Positions 11,501-21,424 of a stretch of DNA of 64,000 nt are shown here, in pieces. Source of the DNA: Rhynchonema sp. JSB1_4. Its lineage: Eukaryota > Nematoda > Chromadorea > Monhysterida > Xyalidae. The stretch is from positions 1 through 64,000 of the forward strand of contig JASAMV010005869.1 in assembly GCA_030248065.1 (NCBI GenBank). The letters are read 5' to 3'. The first letter of the stretch is position 1. The number at the start of each line of letters is the position of its first letter. A program made the position numbers and the translations under genes. The notes under the pieces were generated by a model. It searched no databases. It saw nothing but the letters and a program-made list of their open reading frames with translations, and was not told where the DNA came from.

Positions 11501-13949
11501 CGGATAAAGTTTGTGTTCACGTAAATGTCGATGTTTTTGATGTTTGAGGATGAACTGAAACAAAACGTGCTTGACAATATGTTTTGGGTTTTGGTAAACA
11601 ACGCAGCGCAGGTGCAATAGCACAACACACACATACACAACAGAACAACCTTGGAGCAGTGTTGCAGGGAGGCACTTTGGAGGGGGATACCAACTGTACC
11701 AGAGCCGATGGTCGGGGTTGGTACCTTAGAGGGGGGGTGGGGGTTAGGTTCTTGGGTGAAAAATTTTAATGTTTTTATTATGTGTGGAATCGTGTGAAAA
11801 CGTGGTATTTGCATGCACAGCACGCGTTTTGGGCATATTGAGGGAAAAACCACCGATTTTACACCATTTTAGCTATTTTGGTCAAAAATTGGCACTTTGG
11901 GGCAACACCTACTGTACCCAATGCAGTGCTGTGGCCGGGGGGGGGGGGGGGGGGGTGGGGGCGCCCCCCCCGTCCCCCCAATGGTACCCTACCCGCCCCG
12001 GCCTGGTACGCTACCCCTACCCGCCCCGCTCTGGTACCCTACCCCCCTACCCGCCCCGCCCTGGTACCCTACCCGCCCCGATTTTTACCCCCAAAATGCC
12101 CATTTTTCGGTCAAAAATGACCAAATTTCGACCGAAAACCCTAAAAAGTGGAAAAAATCTCGCGCTGCGCGCGATATATGTACTTTCTAGTACATAAAAA
12201 CAGGCACGCGAAAAAACTTGTGTTGTACCCTACCCTCCCCGAAAAATCGTTCCCCCCCTCCCCCCAAACCGGATTTCCCCCCAAAGCCCAGGTACACTAC
12301 GCCCCTACCCGCCCCGATTTTTTTCCACCTATGTACCGTACCCGCCCCGCCAAAGTAGCCCCAGCACTGACCCAATGTAGTGGCTGGGGCTGGGGGGCAT
12401 GTGGGGATTACCCCCCTAAGTGGTATCTATCTCGAGTCAACCCATAGGGGGATGGGGGAAGGGTATCTATCTCGAGCCGATCCCAAAGGGTATCTCGAGT
12501 AAGTAGATCGTTGCTTTTCAAAGCCAAAAATAGGTGTTTTTCGACTTCGGAACCCCTAAAAATCGCGCGCTACATATACTGGCAGGCGAAAAAAAAACCG
12601 GTTTTTTTTCCGAAAAAAAACCGAAAAAAACCGTTTTTTTCCGAGACCCGAATACTTTTCCATTTATTTTTCCGTGGGTACCTTTTCGGTTTTTGATCGG
12701 AAAAATATCGGTACTTTATTCCAATTTTTTCAAAAAATTGTAATGCAAAACTGATGAGTTTTTCGATTTCAGTGAAAAATTGGCTCGAGCACAAAAATTA
12801 ACCGGCTCAAAATGGGCCAAAAAGCGTGTAAACCAAGTGTTTTCGACTGACTTCAACACTCTTCAAGAGCACTCTCGTCACATCGAACAATTTTTGCACT
12901 GAAATTGTTATATTTTTCGAAATTACGTTCTTAAGTACTGGAAAAGTATTTGGAAAAAAAACGGTTTTTTTCGAAAAAAAACCGTTTTTTTCCACGAAAA
13001 ATAAAGAACGGTTCTTTATGACAGTATAGCGCTACACCCAAAAATGGTCATTTTAATCCAATTTTCGGCAAAAATATCAAAATGTACCCATTTTTAGGCC
13101 AATTTTGCAGTAAAATTGCATGCAAAAAACGGCTTTTTTTCGCCTTTTGACAGACTATAGGGGTATCTTGGGTAGCGTCTGGGGGTATCTCGAGTTACTC
13201 CGAAACCTTCCCCCTAGGGTATCTTGGGTCGATTGGCCTGCCACCACACTGACCGTACCGGGCAACCGCGGTAAAAATCGGGGGGATACCTACTGTACCA
13301 GGCGAGGGGGATGCCCACTGTACAAACCTCCACCTCCCCAAGCTCCAACGCTGCCTTGCTTGGAATGACACACCAGCTGCTGCACTCAACGTTTTTGCTC
13401 ACCTCAACATGTCCAAATGTTTGTACCAAAGGAACAACGGTCATTTGAAGCGTTCGGCACTCGAGAATGAACGCTCGAAGTTCACTGGGGCTGAATAAGA
13501 CAAAACTACTTACGACATTACTATATGGATCCAGGAATGGATTTGGGTTCCTCCATGCCTCAATGCTTCAGGTCCTTCAGCAGTTGAGGACTTCAGTCAA
13601 GCAAGTTCACTCTAAATACAAAAATTATAAGTTGTTCCACGGAGTTGAAAACTTACTTAGCTATAATGATCATGCCTATTCCAGATCTATTATGTGTCGT
13701 CCTTATCAAACAATGAAGCAAACAAATAATCAAAGTTTCAACATGTGTAAACATTAACATTAACATATAAAAACCAAAACCAACGGATATGCGTTGGCTC
13801 CGGCCAGATGTTTGATATCGCCGGAGTACGGGAATGTGTCTTCGTATTCGAGCACAAGTCCAGTGGCGCCCATTCGACGAAACAACGGCAGCAATTCGCT
13901 CAAATAGGACAGCTTCGGCGGGGCGCCCTTGAGATCGAGGTGAATAAAT
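8026..13949 (-). CDS. HEXD: Hexosaminidase D (glycoside hydrolase family 20)
   Basis: Thirteen minus-strand exons in order: 13949-13785, 13490-13403, 11554-11476, 11379-11291, 11198-11069, 10287-10156, 10093-10001, 9932-9836, 9769-9667, 9627-9554, 9436-9323, 9258-9181 and 8230-8026. They encode 481 aa in continuous phase; human HEXD is about 486 aa. The enzyme is a nucleocytoplasmic beta-hexosaminidase that removes terminal GalNAc or GlcNAc. Landmarks in order are [31 protein letters not shown] carrying the catalytic Asp-Glu pair, [29 protein letters not shown] and LLAEW near the C-terminus. Only the short first coding exon (start Met and a few residues) is unplaced; it should lie between 13950 and about 14230. 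Intron 2 (11555-13402) is almost wholly nested transposons. The donor after 9554 (CG before GTCACG) is weak but restores phase. Confidence 0.92.
8335..8700. repeat. Dispersed repeat with CGAAAA runs and TTAGGC units
   Basis: Shows TCGAAAA and CCGAAAAAA runs, ends in inverted ATTCATGTAGTT motifs (near 8455 and 8675), and holds two to three CCTAAG units near 8634-8650. A related copy lies at 45290-45590 in the other orientation for the run block. It sits in the last HEXD intron. Confidence 0.5.
8531..8611. repeat. Poly-A tract followed by poly-C
   Basis: A nearly pure A run of about 60 bases with a few G interruptions ends in 11 C. It may be a microsatellite or the tail of a retroposed copy; an assembly artefact is also possible. 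Confidence 0.8.
11924..12369. mobile_element. hAT-type MITE, CAGTGCTGTGG family, nested
   Basis: A 446-bp element with ends CAGTGCTGTGGCC and GCCCCAGCACTG. Perfect duplications ACCCAATG lie at 11916-11923 and 12370-12377. Inside are GGTACCCTACCCGCCCC iterons and the CTCGCGCTGCGCGCGA palindrome. It sits exactly at the 5' tip of the CAGTGTAGTGG element. Confidence 0.85.
12575..13028. mobile_element. TATAC-terminus element, nested
   Basis: A 454-bp element with ends TATACTGGCAGG and ATGACAGTATA and perfect duplications GCGCTACA at 12567-12574 and 13029-13036. It interrupts the GCGCG palindrome of the surrounding CAGTGTAGTGG element and shares AAAAACCG/CGGTTTTT runs with 1930-2998. Confidence 0.82.
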
Positions 13950-14280
13950 CTGGAAATCAAAGCGCAATCGGCGAATTTGTGGTGGCAAACCGAAGTAAAA
14001 ACAAAATACAAACTTTGGCAGCTGTTGCGTGACCGTTATTGGTGTCATTCCGCCCGGCTAGAATGGGCCAACAGCCCAGCACACAATTGAAAGACAACCG
14101 CGAGGCGACGACGAAATAAAATTAAGGTGAACTCAACCCCATTCGTGGACGCTGCGAAAGCGCCGTAGTTCACATGTGGAAGTTATTCTAGATTGCAGCA
14201 TGACCTGCAAATGAATACAAATGCTCAATGTTCGATTCGAACAAAAAAACAATTAAACCTGAAAAAACTTTCGTTGATAG

Positions 14281-14340
14281 CAGAGATTTAGATCGGGGAT
14301 CGGGCCGGGCCGGCCGGAGATTTGGAGGGTCGGTCGGGCC
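14281..14340. repeat. GGGCC-rich repeat, interrupted left part
   Basis: A GGGCCGGGCC-type repeat continues at 14757-14850 on the far side of the CAGTGTTGG element, showing that this MITE landed inside an older GGGCC-rich element. Confidence 0.55.
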
Positions 14341-14756
14341 CAGTGTTGGAGGTACTCTGGAGGGGGGGATACCTACTGTACCGCGCTCGGAGAGGGGGGA
14401 TACCTACTGTACCAGAGCCGATGGCCTGGGGGGGGTTATGTAGCTAGGGGGGGGTTGGGGGTTAGGTTTTGGGGTGAAAATTTTTATTGTGTTTATTATG
14501 TGTGGAATCGTGTGAAAACGTGGGGTAATTTGAGGTAAAAACCACTGATTTTACACTAATTTTGGCCATTTTGGCCAAAAATTGGCACTTTTGAGGCAAA
14601 ATCGGGGGGATACCTACTGTACCGGGGTGAAAATCGGGGGGGATACCTACTGTACCATGCCAAACATCGGGGGGATACCTACTGTACCAGGCGAGGGGGG
14701 ATACCTACTGTACTGGGGGGGGGCTACCCCCCCAAACCCCCCCACCTCCAACACTG
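14341..14756. mobile_element. hAT-type MITE, CAGTGTTGGAGG family
   Basis: A 416-bp element with ends CAGTGTTGGAGGT and ACCTCCAACACTG and perfect duplications GTCGGGCC at 14333-14340 and 14757-14764. At least six copies of GGGGATACCTACTGTACC line its two flanks. Related copies are at 16595-17063, 17745-17894 (5' truncated) and 20139-20462 (inverted, one end lost). Confidence 0.87.
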
Positions 14757-14859
14757 GTCGGGCCGGGCCAGGCCGGGCCGGACTTGCCGGCCCGAATCGC
14801 TCAAATTCAGATATGTCAATCGACCCGGCCCGGCCCGACCGCACCTGGGCAATACCTGG

Positions 14860-14980
14860 GCAAACCCAATACCAATACCCAATACCAATACCAGGCCATC
14901 TTCAATACCAATACCCAATACCAGAATTAGACCCAATACCAATACCAAACACTGGTATTGGTATTGGGTATTGTGCCCAC
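14860..14980. repeat. CCAATA-rich repeat with inverted end
   Basis: Tandem (C)CCAATACCAATA units are followed by an inverted GGTATTGGTATTGGG segment. A close copy occupies 20465-20620. Both run into the same GTGCCCACC sequence. Confidence 0.7.
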
Positions 14981-15424
14981 CAGAGGTGGGAATCGGGCCG
15001 GCCCGAACGGTCGGGCCGGGCCGGGCCGGGCCGACTTTTCGGAATGTATGGCCGGGCCGGGCCGGGGTGGCCGGCCCGAAAAGGCCCGACATCATCGAAT
15101 TTCAATAAAAAATGGTGATTTTTTAGGCTAAATTTGCCAAAATTTCTCGCGATTCTGCAAATTAGTACCGACTTCCATGATTATCAGGTATTTCTAAACC
15201 AAAAAACAGTAATTTTTGCACCAAAAAATTGCTTCAAAATATCATCAGAAAAAGTCGGGCCGAAAAAATCGGGCCGGGCCGGGCCGGGCCGACTTTTTTC
15301 CAAGTCGGGCCGGGCCGGGCCGGACTTCCCGGCCCGAACTGTCGGGCCGGGCCGGGCCGGGCCGACCCCCGGACCTCGTCGGGCCGGGCCGGGCCGAGGT
15401 AACCCGGCCCGATTCCCACCTCTG
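14981..15424. mobile_element. hAT-type MITE, CAGAGGTGGGAATCGGGCC family
   Basis: A 444-bp element with ends CAGAGGTGGGAATCGGGCC and GGCCCGATTCCCACCTCTG. Perfect duplications GTGCCCAC lie at 14973-14980 and 15425-15432. GGGCC arrays flank an AT-rich core. The related CCAATA repeat at 20465-20620 holds an unoccupied single GTGCCCAC at 20608-20615. Partial copies begin at 17100 and end near 20105. Confidence 0.87.
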
Positions 15425-15432
15425 GTGCCCAC

Positions 15433-16594
15433 CCGACCCATACCTAAAATTCGAATTTGATTCCACAGCGGTCCACAACGCAAGAGGTTTCTTCTGAGAA
15501 GCAAGGTTTTTGACACAAAATTGACCGCTCCAAACTAAAAAATTGTAAATAACACTAAAATTTAATGTTAAACAAATCCAATGCCAAATCCTGGTCATAG
15601 TCAATCTTTAAAGCGGGAAACCACATATCTCATGCTTGGTTTTTTACTACGCAGTTAGACTGTTTATGTCCAACGGTCACAAAAACAACGATCAAACGAG
15701 ATAAACCACGTTAAAACTGTCAGAATTTATCTTTGAAAAGTTGCTTTCAGGAACAAACGCGAGCTTGTGCCGACTTACGCTCACCCTTTTGATCATGAAA
15801 GGCAGTGAGACTGAGACAAGAACCAGCTCGCTGACAGATGAAACCTTTGTGAAACATTTCACACGTGGCTGTTGGTTGACGAGCTGGTTGGATTCCCTAC
15901 TGATTGTTCTGCCGTTGCCTGATCAAAAGTGGGAGCGTAAGTCGGCACAAGCTCGAGTTTGTTCCCGAAAGCAAATTTTTAAAAATTAATTCTCACAATT
16001 TAAACGCATTTCATTTTGTTTGAACGATGTTTTTGTGATCACTCATCGTATATAGTCACATTTTATTGCAAAAGGCCGGATTCTGAGAGCATGCGATATC
16101 CGGTTGCCCGGTTTAAATGAGCACGAGCGACTAGTTATACGGAAAATCCACCCGAATTCAAATTGCCGCCAAAACCAATGCCAGAGAATAAAGGGAGGTT
16201 ACGTGTCAATCTTCCCAGCTCGTTCGGCGTAATGGATTCGGGACACGATCGTGTTCGGGACTTGCCAATGCGCACATGTGGGCCAGAGGTTAGGATCGGG
16301 TCGGGTTGGGCTTGGGCCGGCAACCGCAACCGGCAGATTTTTTTCCAATAACGGCAACCGGCCCAACCAGGCCCAAATTGCTAAATTATCAAGTCAAAAC
16401 CACGTTTTTGGCGCAAAAATCTCCAAAAATTTGCGCTTCACGTTGCGTACCGTAAAAACCTTAATGCTAGGAGGGCTCTATTAATTCAATGACCCCATTT
16501 TGGCTTTGGGGGGCTGTATTATGGGGTTTTCCTCAAAATGCTGGGTAAGTCACCCCGGCATCTCCCCCTCTTTTTGGCCGCAAGAACCGTCCAG
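15433..16594. other. Intergenic, no recognised gene
   Basis: No exon with homology is visible. The stretch 16130-16205 is an inverted duplicate of 20650-20725. The part after about 16450 resembles the ACCGTAAAAACC element seen at 22702. Confidence 0.4.
16130..16205 (+). repeat. 75-bp unit, inverted duplicate of 20650-20725
   Basis: The two copies are nearly identical over about 75 bp in opposite orientation, 4.5 kb apart. The shared frame reads SYTENPPEFKLPPKPMPENK in this copy, so it may be a duplicated exon. I do not recognise the protein. Confidence 0.65.
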
Positions 16595-17063
16595 CAGTGT
16601 TGGAGGTACTCTGGAGGGGGGATACCTACTGTACCGCGCTCAGAGAGGGGGGGATACCTACTGTACCAGAGCCGATGGCCTGGGGGGGTTATGTACCTAG
16701 GGGGGGGGGTTGGGGGGGGAAGGGGGGGGGGTTAGGTTTTGGGGTGAAAATTTTTAATGTGTTTATTATGTGTGGAATCGTGTGAAAACGTGGTATTTGC
16801 GCGCGTAGCGCGCGAATTTTGGGTAATTTGAGGCAAAAACCACTGATTTTACACTAATTTTGGCCATTTTGGTCAAAAATTGGCACTTTTTGGGCAAAAT
16901 CGGGGGGGATACCTACTGTACCGGGGTGAAAATCGGGGGGGATACCTACTGTACCATGCCAAACATCGGGGGGGATACCTACTGTACCAGGCGAGGGGGG
17001 ATACCTACTGTACTGGGGGGGGGGGACCCCCCCCCAACCCCCCCCCCCCCACCTCCAACACTG
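16595..17063. mobile_element. hAT-type MITE, CAGTGTTGGAGG family
   Basis: A 469-bp copy with perfect duplications CCGTCCAG at 16587-16594 and 17064-17071. It has the same iterons as 14341-14756 and includes an intact GCGCGCGTAGCGCGCG palindrome near 16799-16815. Confidence 0.87.
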
Positions 17064-17284
17064 CCGTCCAGTATCTCCCCCTCAGATGCCTCAGAAGCAG
17101 AGGTGGGAATCGGGCCGGGTTACCTCGGCCCGGCCCGGCCCGACTTGGAAAAAAGTCGGCCCGGCCCGTCCCGGCCCCAATTTTTTCGGCCCGACTTTTT
17201 CTGATGATATTTTGAAGCAATTTTTTGGAGCAAAAATTACTGTTTTTTTTTGGTTTAGAAACCAGTTTTGGTTTTACCTGATAA

Positions 17285-17651
17285 CAGTGTAGTTCCTGGG
17301 GGGAGGGGGGTCCCCCCTTCGGGTACACTATCCACCTATCTCCCCCTCCGGGTACACTATCTCCCCCAATTTTTACCTAAAATAGACAAATTTTGGCCTA
17401 AAATAGGCATTTTTAGGCATAAAATGAGTGATTTTTAGGTCAATGTTGTCAAAAATCGCCAAAATACCCTTTTTATTGAGAGTTTTTTCCAAAAAGGGGC
17501 AAAAATGGGTCAAATTTTCGACCTCAAGAAATTACTTTTCTCCAAGTTTGGGTCCTCCCCCTTCCCCCCCAGGTGAGGTGGGTACGTCTGTTCCCCCTCC
17601 GAAAAAAAGGGAGGTACCGCCTGTTTCCCCTCCGGACCAGGAACTACACTG
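17285..17651. mobile_element. MITE, CAGTGTAGTTCCTGG family, no target duplication
   Basis: Ends CAGTGTAGTTCCTGG and CCAGGAACTACACTG are intact, with GGGTACACTATCTCCCCC iterons inside. Flanking octamers (CCTGATAA and GCCCCAGT) do not match, so one flank may have been rearranged. Related copies are at 24230-24622 and 27392-27626. Confidence 0.7.
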
Positions 17652-17977
17652 GCCCCAGTGTAGTGGCAGGCCCATCCCATGTGTGGGAGGTAAGGCAGTG
17701 ATGTAGTTGGTCCGAGCAAGGAAGCTAGCTCGCTTTAGCGATAACCTATAACCCGACCTACTGTACCGGGGTGAAAATCGGGGGGGGGGATACCTACTGT
17801 GACATGCCAAACATTGGGGGATACCTGCTGTACCAGGCGAGGGGATACCTACTGTACTGGGGGGCTACCCCCTAAACCCCCACCTCCAACACTGACACAG
17901 TGTGTTTTAAAAGTATTTGGTGAAGAGAAGAATACGACGAAACTAGCCTTTCAGCGCAAACTTTAATTCAGTTTCAG

Positions 17978-18652
17978 GTGCTTGTTCTCATTCGAGCTAA
18001 GGCCAGATTTGGCGACTTGCACTCATCTGAAAACCGCCGGCGAAACATCAGCCTCCAAATCACACTATCACGTGATCGCCGATGACCCTCGCTCACCGAC
18101 TGTTCGAATCGAGCGCACGCCAATTCAGGTTGTGTTGCGTTCAGTTTATCTGTCGAATTTTATCCCACTGGTATGTAATGTTGATTGATGTCTGTTAATT
18201 TTTTGAAAGTGGGCTATCATTCCAGCTGGAAGATAGAAAAAGGTGAAAATTTAGCTGCTGTTTGCCACTGAAATGCCAACTTACACGCCAGCTTTTTTGG
18301 CCTGGCCCGAGTTCTAACACAGTGACACGGCAATGTGGTGAACCCACTCTCTAAGATGTTTATTGGTGTCCAGGTTGAAAACACGCCTTCGGACATGGGC
18401 TCGGCGACGTCGAAAGGCTCGGAGTTAATGGGATCGACGCCCCGGTCACAGATCGATTCACCAACTAGCTCGATGGCACCGCTCGTCAGCAACAACACCG
18501 GCAGCAAGAGCCAGGCCAACAAAAACAAGCACGACCTGCAACGTCGTATATTCAATCGGCATCCCCTAGCGCCGAAAAACTTGGGACAAAACATCGATTT
18601 TGCATTGAAGGAAGACTTGACCAACACATGCACTGGCACGACCGAGAACTAA
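17978..18652 (+). CDS. CDCA3/Tome-1-like protein, 3' exons
   Basis: Exons 17978-18128 and 18374-18652 join in frame to 143 aa plus TAA. The junction reads DPRSPTVRIERTPIQVEN. CDCA3 family members carry the same DPRSP-x-x-I-x-RTP-x-QV block near the N-terminus. CDCA3 is a trigger-of-mitotic-entry factor that links the SCF ubiquitin ligase to WEE1. The rest is Ser/Thr/Pro-rich and low in structure, as in the family. At least one upstream exon with the start codon is missing; the adjacent 5' sequence is transposon. The match rests mainly on one block, so the assignment is probable, not certain. The N-terminal part before the block could also start at the AG at 18050-18051. Confidence 0.65.
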
Positions 18653-18782
18653 CGTTCCTTTTACGACAACATATTCAATATAAATATCGACTGCTTGATC
18701 ATGTTTATTAGATGGTCTCAAAACTTGTTTGAAAGCCCATGCGAATCATTCCTAGTGTTTGGTATGGCTCTTGTGTCTGTGT

Positions 18783-18965
18783 AAAGGCAAACTATACCAA
18801 CATGAGCTCGATTTCGCAGCTGGCAGAAGGTGAAATATTCATACGCGGGTACTAATTTGGGAAATGTTATACGTTGAAGAATACAAAACGAAGCATGACG
18901 GTTTTCTCTTTCTATTTTTGTTTTGAATACACAACACCTTCGAAATCACCAGCTTTGCCTTTACC
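18783..18965 (+). mobile_element. TAAAGGCAAACTA element, single copy
   Basis: An element of about 183 bp with ends TAAAGGCAAACTA and GCTTTGCCTTTA. Two related units lie head to head at about 37170-37585. It holds no open frame of note. Confidence 0.6.
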
Positions 18966-19135
18966 ACGGCCACCTGAAATGCTCTGCCGAAATACTCTGC
19001 GAAACATTTTGTTCCCTTCTTTTCACAGACAATGTGCAAATGTCTGTCATTTATCGTCTTCCAGGTTCATAAACAACAACGTGTATAAACTTTGATAAAC
19101 ATAACAAGTTTCCTGCAAACAATATTCACGATGCA

Positions 19136-19490
19136 ATCGTGAAGCGTTTAGCCTTCATGCCGCGCACTTCCTTAGCTTTCTTCTTTCTGCCCTTCATGAT
19201 CTTGTGATAAACCCTCGTGTTTCTTCGCCAACATCATTTCCTGCAATTTCCGTTTCTCACCCATTTCATTTGCGGCGTTTTGGGGGTGCATACGGTACAC
19301 CTGACCAGCGCGCACTGCGTTGTCGTTGGACTGCCGTGGCTGGAATGAAACAACAGTGGGTGAGCTTTCGAAACCCTGTCACAGAACCGAGTCCAAAAAC
19401 GGCTAAGAACCTCTTGCTTTTTTCGTTTCGTTTTTGAGGCCATGTCATCGGCGGACACATTCGTATCGTGGGCCATTAACTCGGTCACAT
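19136..19490 (-). pseudogene. Pescadillo-like C-terminal fragment with a one-base frameshift
   Basis: Minus-strand pieces 19490-19411 (lysine-rich) and 19339-19136 join in phase 0. The frame reads VRAGQVYR, then EKRKLQEMMLAKKHE. After one extra base at the GAGGG near 19220 a second frame continues YHKIMKGRKKKAKEV and GMKAKR to a stop. Pescadillo (PES1, nucleolar 60S assembly factor) ends with the same order: a basic MMMKK-like run, then LYxKIM-G-K-RK, then KR. The N-terminal and BRCT parts are absent: a TAGGGTTAG element begins at 19513 and nothing pescadillo-like lies beyond. A truncated pseudogene is most likely; a base-calling error at the G run is the alternative. Confidence 0.45.
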
Positions 19491-19512
19491 CTATAAAGTG
19501 GATAGTATTCAG

Positions 19513-19959
19513 TAGGGTTAGAGAGATGTCGGGTGCCGAAAAAGTGTAGGTGTGGTGTCGGGAGCCTCCAGGTGTCGGCTGTCGGGTTTTTTGGGACCCG
19601 ACACTTTCGGTTCAAAACATCAGTTTTGCCGAGAAAAGGATTTTGAAAGAAAATTTTCTTCGAAACAAATGTTTCTGAAGACGCAGAATGTGACATTTTA
19701 CTGTTTATTTCGTGTGAAAATACTTGAATTCAGTCACTTGATCCAAAAAATTGCACTAAGAATGCGAAGAAGCAAAAATTTGACTGTTTTTGGTCCAGAA
19801 ACAGGTGTCGGGTGTTTTCCAAAAACTAGATGTCGGGGGGTGTTTTCCAAAAACTAGATGTCGGGTGTCGGTTTTTTTGGAACTGTCGGGTGTCGGCTTT
19901 TCTTCTCAAATGTCGGGTGTCGGGTACCCCCCCCCCCCGTCCCCCCACCTCTAACCCCA
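19513..19959. mobile_element. hAT-type MITE, TAGGGTTAG family
   Basis: A 447-bp element with ends TAGGGTTAGAG and CTCTAACCCCA and perfect duplications GTATTCAG at 19505-19512 and 19960-19967. Subterminal GATGTCGGGTG repeats occur on both sides. The core differs from the copy at 6627-6925. Confidence 0.85.
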
Positions 19960-20138
19960 GTATTCAGGTCACGTTGGGTTTGTGACTATAATCCGTGGCG
20001 AATAGTGGTTAGGTTGGGGGCGTTTTCAACCAGATAGCTAGATTCAGCCCCTTTTGGCAAAAGTATTGACCGTCACACCACCCACCTGCCCGATTCCCAC
20101 CTCTGCACACAGCCACGGCGAAAAACGACTATCTGTCG

Positions 20139-20462
20139 CAGTGTTGGAGGTGGGTGGGGGGGGGGGGTTTGGGGGGGGTAGCCCCCCCAGTACAGTAGGT
20201 ATCCCCCCCTCGCCTGGTACAGTAGGTATCCCCCCCCGATGTTTGGCATGGTACAGTAGGTATCCCCCCGATTTTCACCCCGGTACAGTAGGTATCCCCC
20301 CCGATTTTGCCTCAAAAGTGCCAATTTTTGACCAAAATGGCCAAAATTAGTGTAAAATCAGTGGTTTTTGCCTCAAATTACCCAAAATTCGCGCACGCGC
20401 GCAAATACTACGTTTTCACACGATTCCATACATAATAAACACATTAAAAATTTTCACCCCAA
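20139..20462. mobile_element. CAGTGTTGGAGG element, inverted, one end missing
   Basis: Starts with CAGTGTTGGAGGT and carries at least four GGTACAGTAGGTATCCCCCC iterons. It runs through the AT block and a CGCGCACGCGCGC palindrome and stops at the CCAATA repeat. No right terminus remains. Confidence 0.7.
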
Positions 20463-20464
20463 AA

Positions 20465-20620
20465 CCTAATACCAATACCTAAACCCAATACCAATACCCA
20501 ATACCAATACCAGGCCAGCTTCAATACCAATACCCAATACCAGAATTAGACCCAATACCAATACCAAACACTGGTATTGGTATTGGGTGGTATTGGTATT
20601 GGGTATTGTGCCCACCCATA
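20465..20620. repeat. CCAATA-rich repeat, copy 2 (empty GTGCCCAC site)
   Basis: Near-copy of 14860-14980. The octamer GTGCCCAC occurs once here (20608-20615), whereas in copy 1 it is duplicated around the 14981-15424 element. Confidence 0.75.
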
Positions 20621-20649
20621 ATGGTGACCTGAGCTGTGACATTCCAGGT

Positions 20650-20725
20650 CAAACTCCCTTTATTCTCTGGCATTGGTTTTGGCGGCAATTTGAATTCGGG
20701 TGGATTTTCCGTATAACTAGTCGCT
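20650..20725 (-). repeat. 75-bp unit, inverted duplicate of 16130-16205
   Basis: See the unit at 16130-16205. This copy has a longer upstream open frame on the minus strand with no recognised homology. Confidence 0.65.
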
Positions 20726-20839
20726 CGTAAATGAGCCCCTGTTTGAGAAATTCTCTCACACAGCTTTTCACACACAATCCGATCACGCAACAGAATATGA
20801 AGCACGGTGACCCGTCGCCTTCGCTCGTCTTATATCCTG

Positions 20840-21300
20840 TGGACCTCTACATTGTGAGTCCCTCTCTACATGGTGAACAAATGGTCAGTCCCCGAATTTC
20901 CATGGGTTGTAAACCTCCACATAGTGAATAATTCTATATAGTGTGGTGAACACTTTTTTCGTTCTGAACAGAGACTTAACTACTGAAAGTGACCTGGTGA
21001 ACAAACTTGGTTAGGCGGACGAAGTCAACCAAGCAGTATCAATGAACAGTTGTCTGCTGCAGTTGTTTACTGCAAGCTTCTGGATTGAAATGATGCCAAA
21101 CACGTCATAAACCCGATAAACCCGTGTGAAATTACCAGCGCACCCAATTTTGTAACTATTTGCCTTACGAATTCGCCGTACCGTTCACAATGACTAATTT
21201 ATGCTTGGTTTTTGCTCTACAGGTCTACATAGCGAACGTTCTGTACAGCGAATGAGATGGTCGGGTTCCGCTCTGTTTATTATGTGGAGGTTTGACTGTA
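20840..21300. mobile_element. Possible pogo/Tc1-type MITE remnant
   Basis: The right side, read inverted, begins ACAGTCAAACCTCCACATAA, like termini of pogo-type elements. ACCTCYACATARTGAA-like phrases recur at 20840-20935. No TA duplication or clear left end could be set. Confidence 0.3.
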
Positions 21301-21424
21301 TTGAGATCTATATAGTCTTCATTATGTATTTTGGTTCGATCATGCACATCCACTGTATATCATAGGTGTGACTAACTCATCGTAGTTCTGTTCACCAGAT
21401 GACGGCAGCGACGTTAGCAGTAAA

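Larger units (their letters stand above)
11657..13353. mobile_element. Outer CAGTGTTG element containing three further insertions
   Basis: Left end CAGTGTTGCAGGGAGG at 11657; right end CTCCACCTCCCC...CTCCAACGCTG at 13353. Its own body has GGGGATACCTACTGTACC iterons. It is split by a CAGTGTAGTGG element that ends at 13251, which is in turn split by the elements at 11924-12369 and 12575-13028. Its own target duplication is poor (CCTTGGAG against CCTTGCTT), so the boundaries are less sure than those of the inner elements. Confidence 0.6.

Noticed and set aside
14582..15604. Several frames of 90-180 codons rich in Arg, Ala, Gly and Pro
   Set aside because: They read through GGGCC arrays and MITE iterons with no protein similarity.
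15741..15989. Candidate first exon for the CDCA3-like gene
   Set aside because: The open frame has no resemblance to CDCA3 N-termini and no matching donor phase could be shown.
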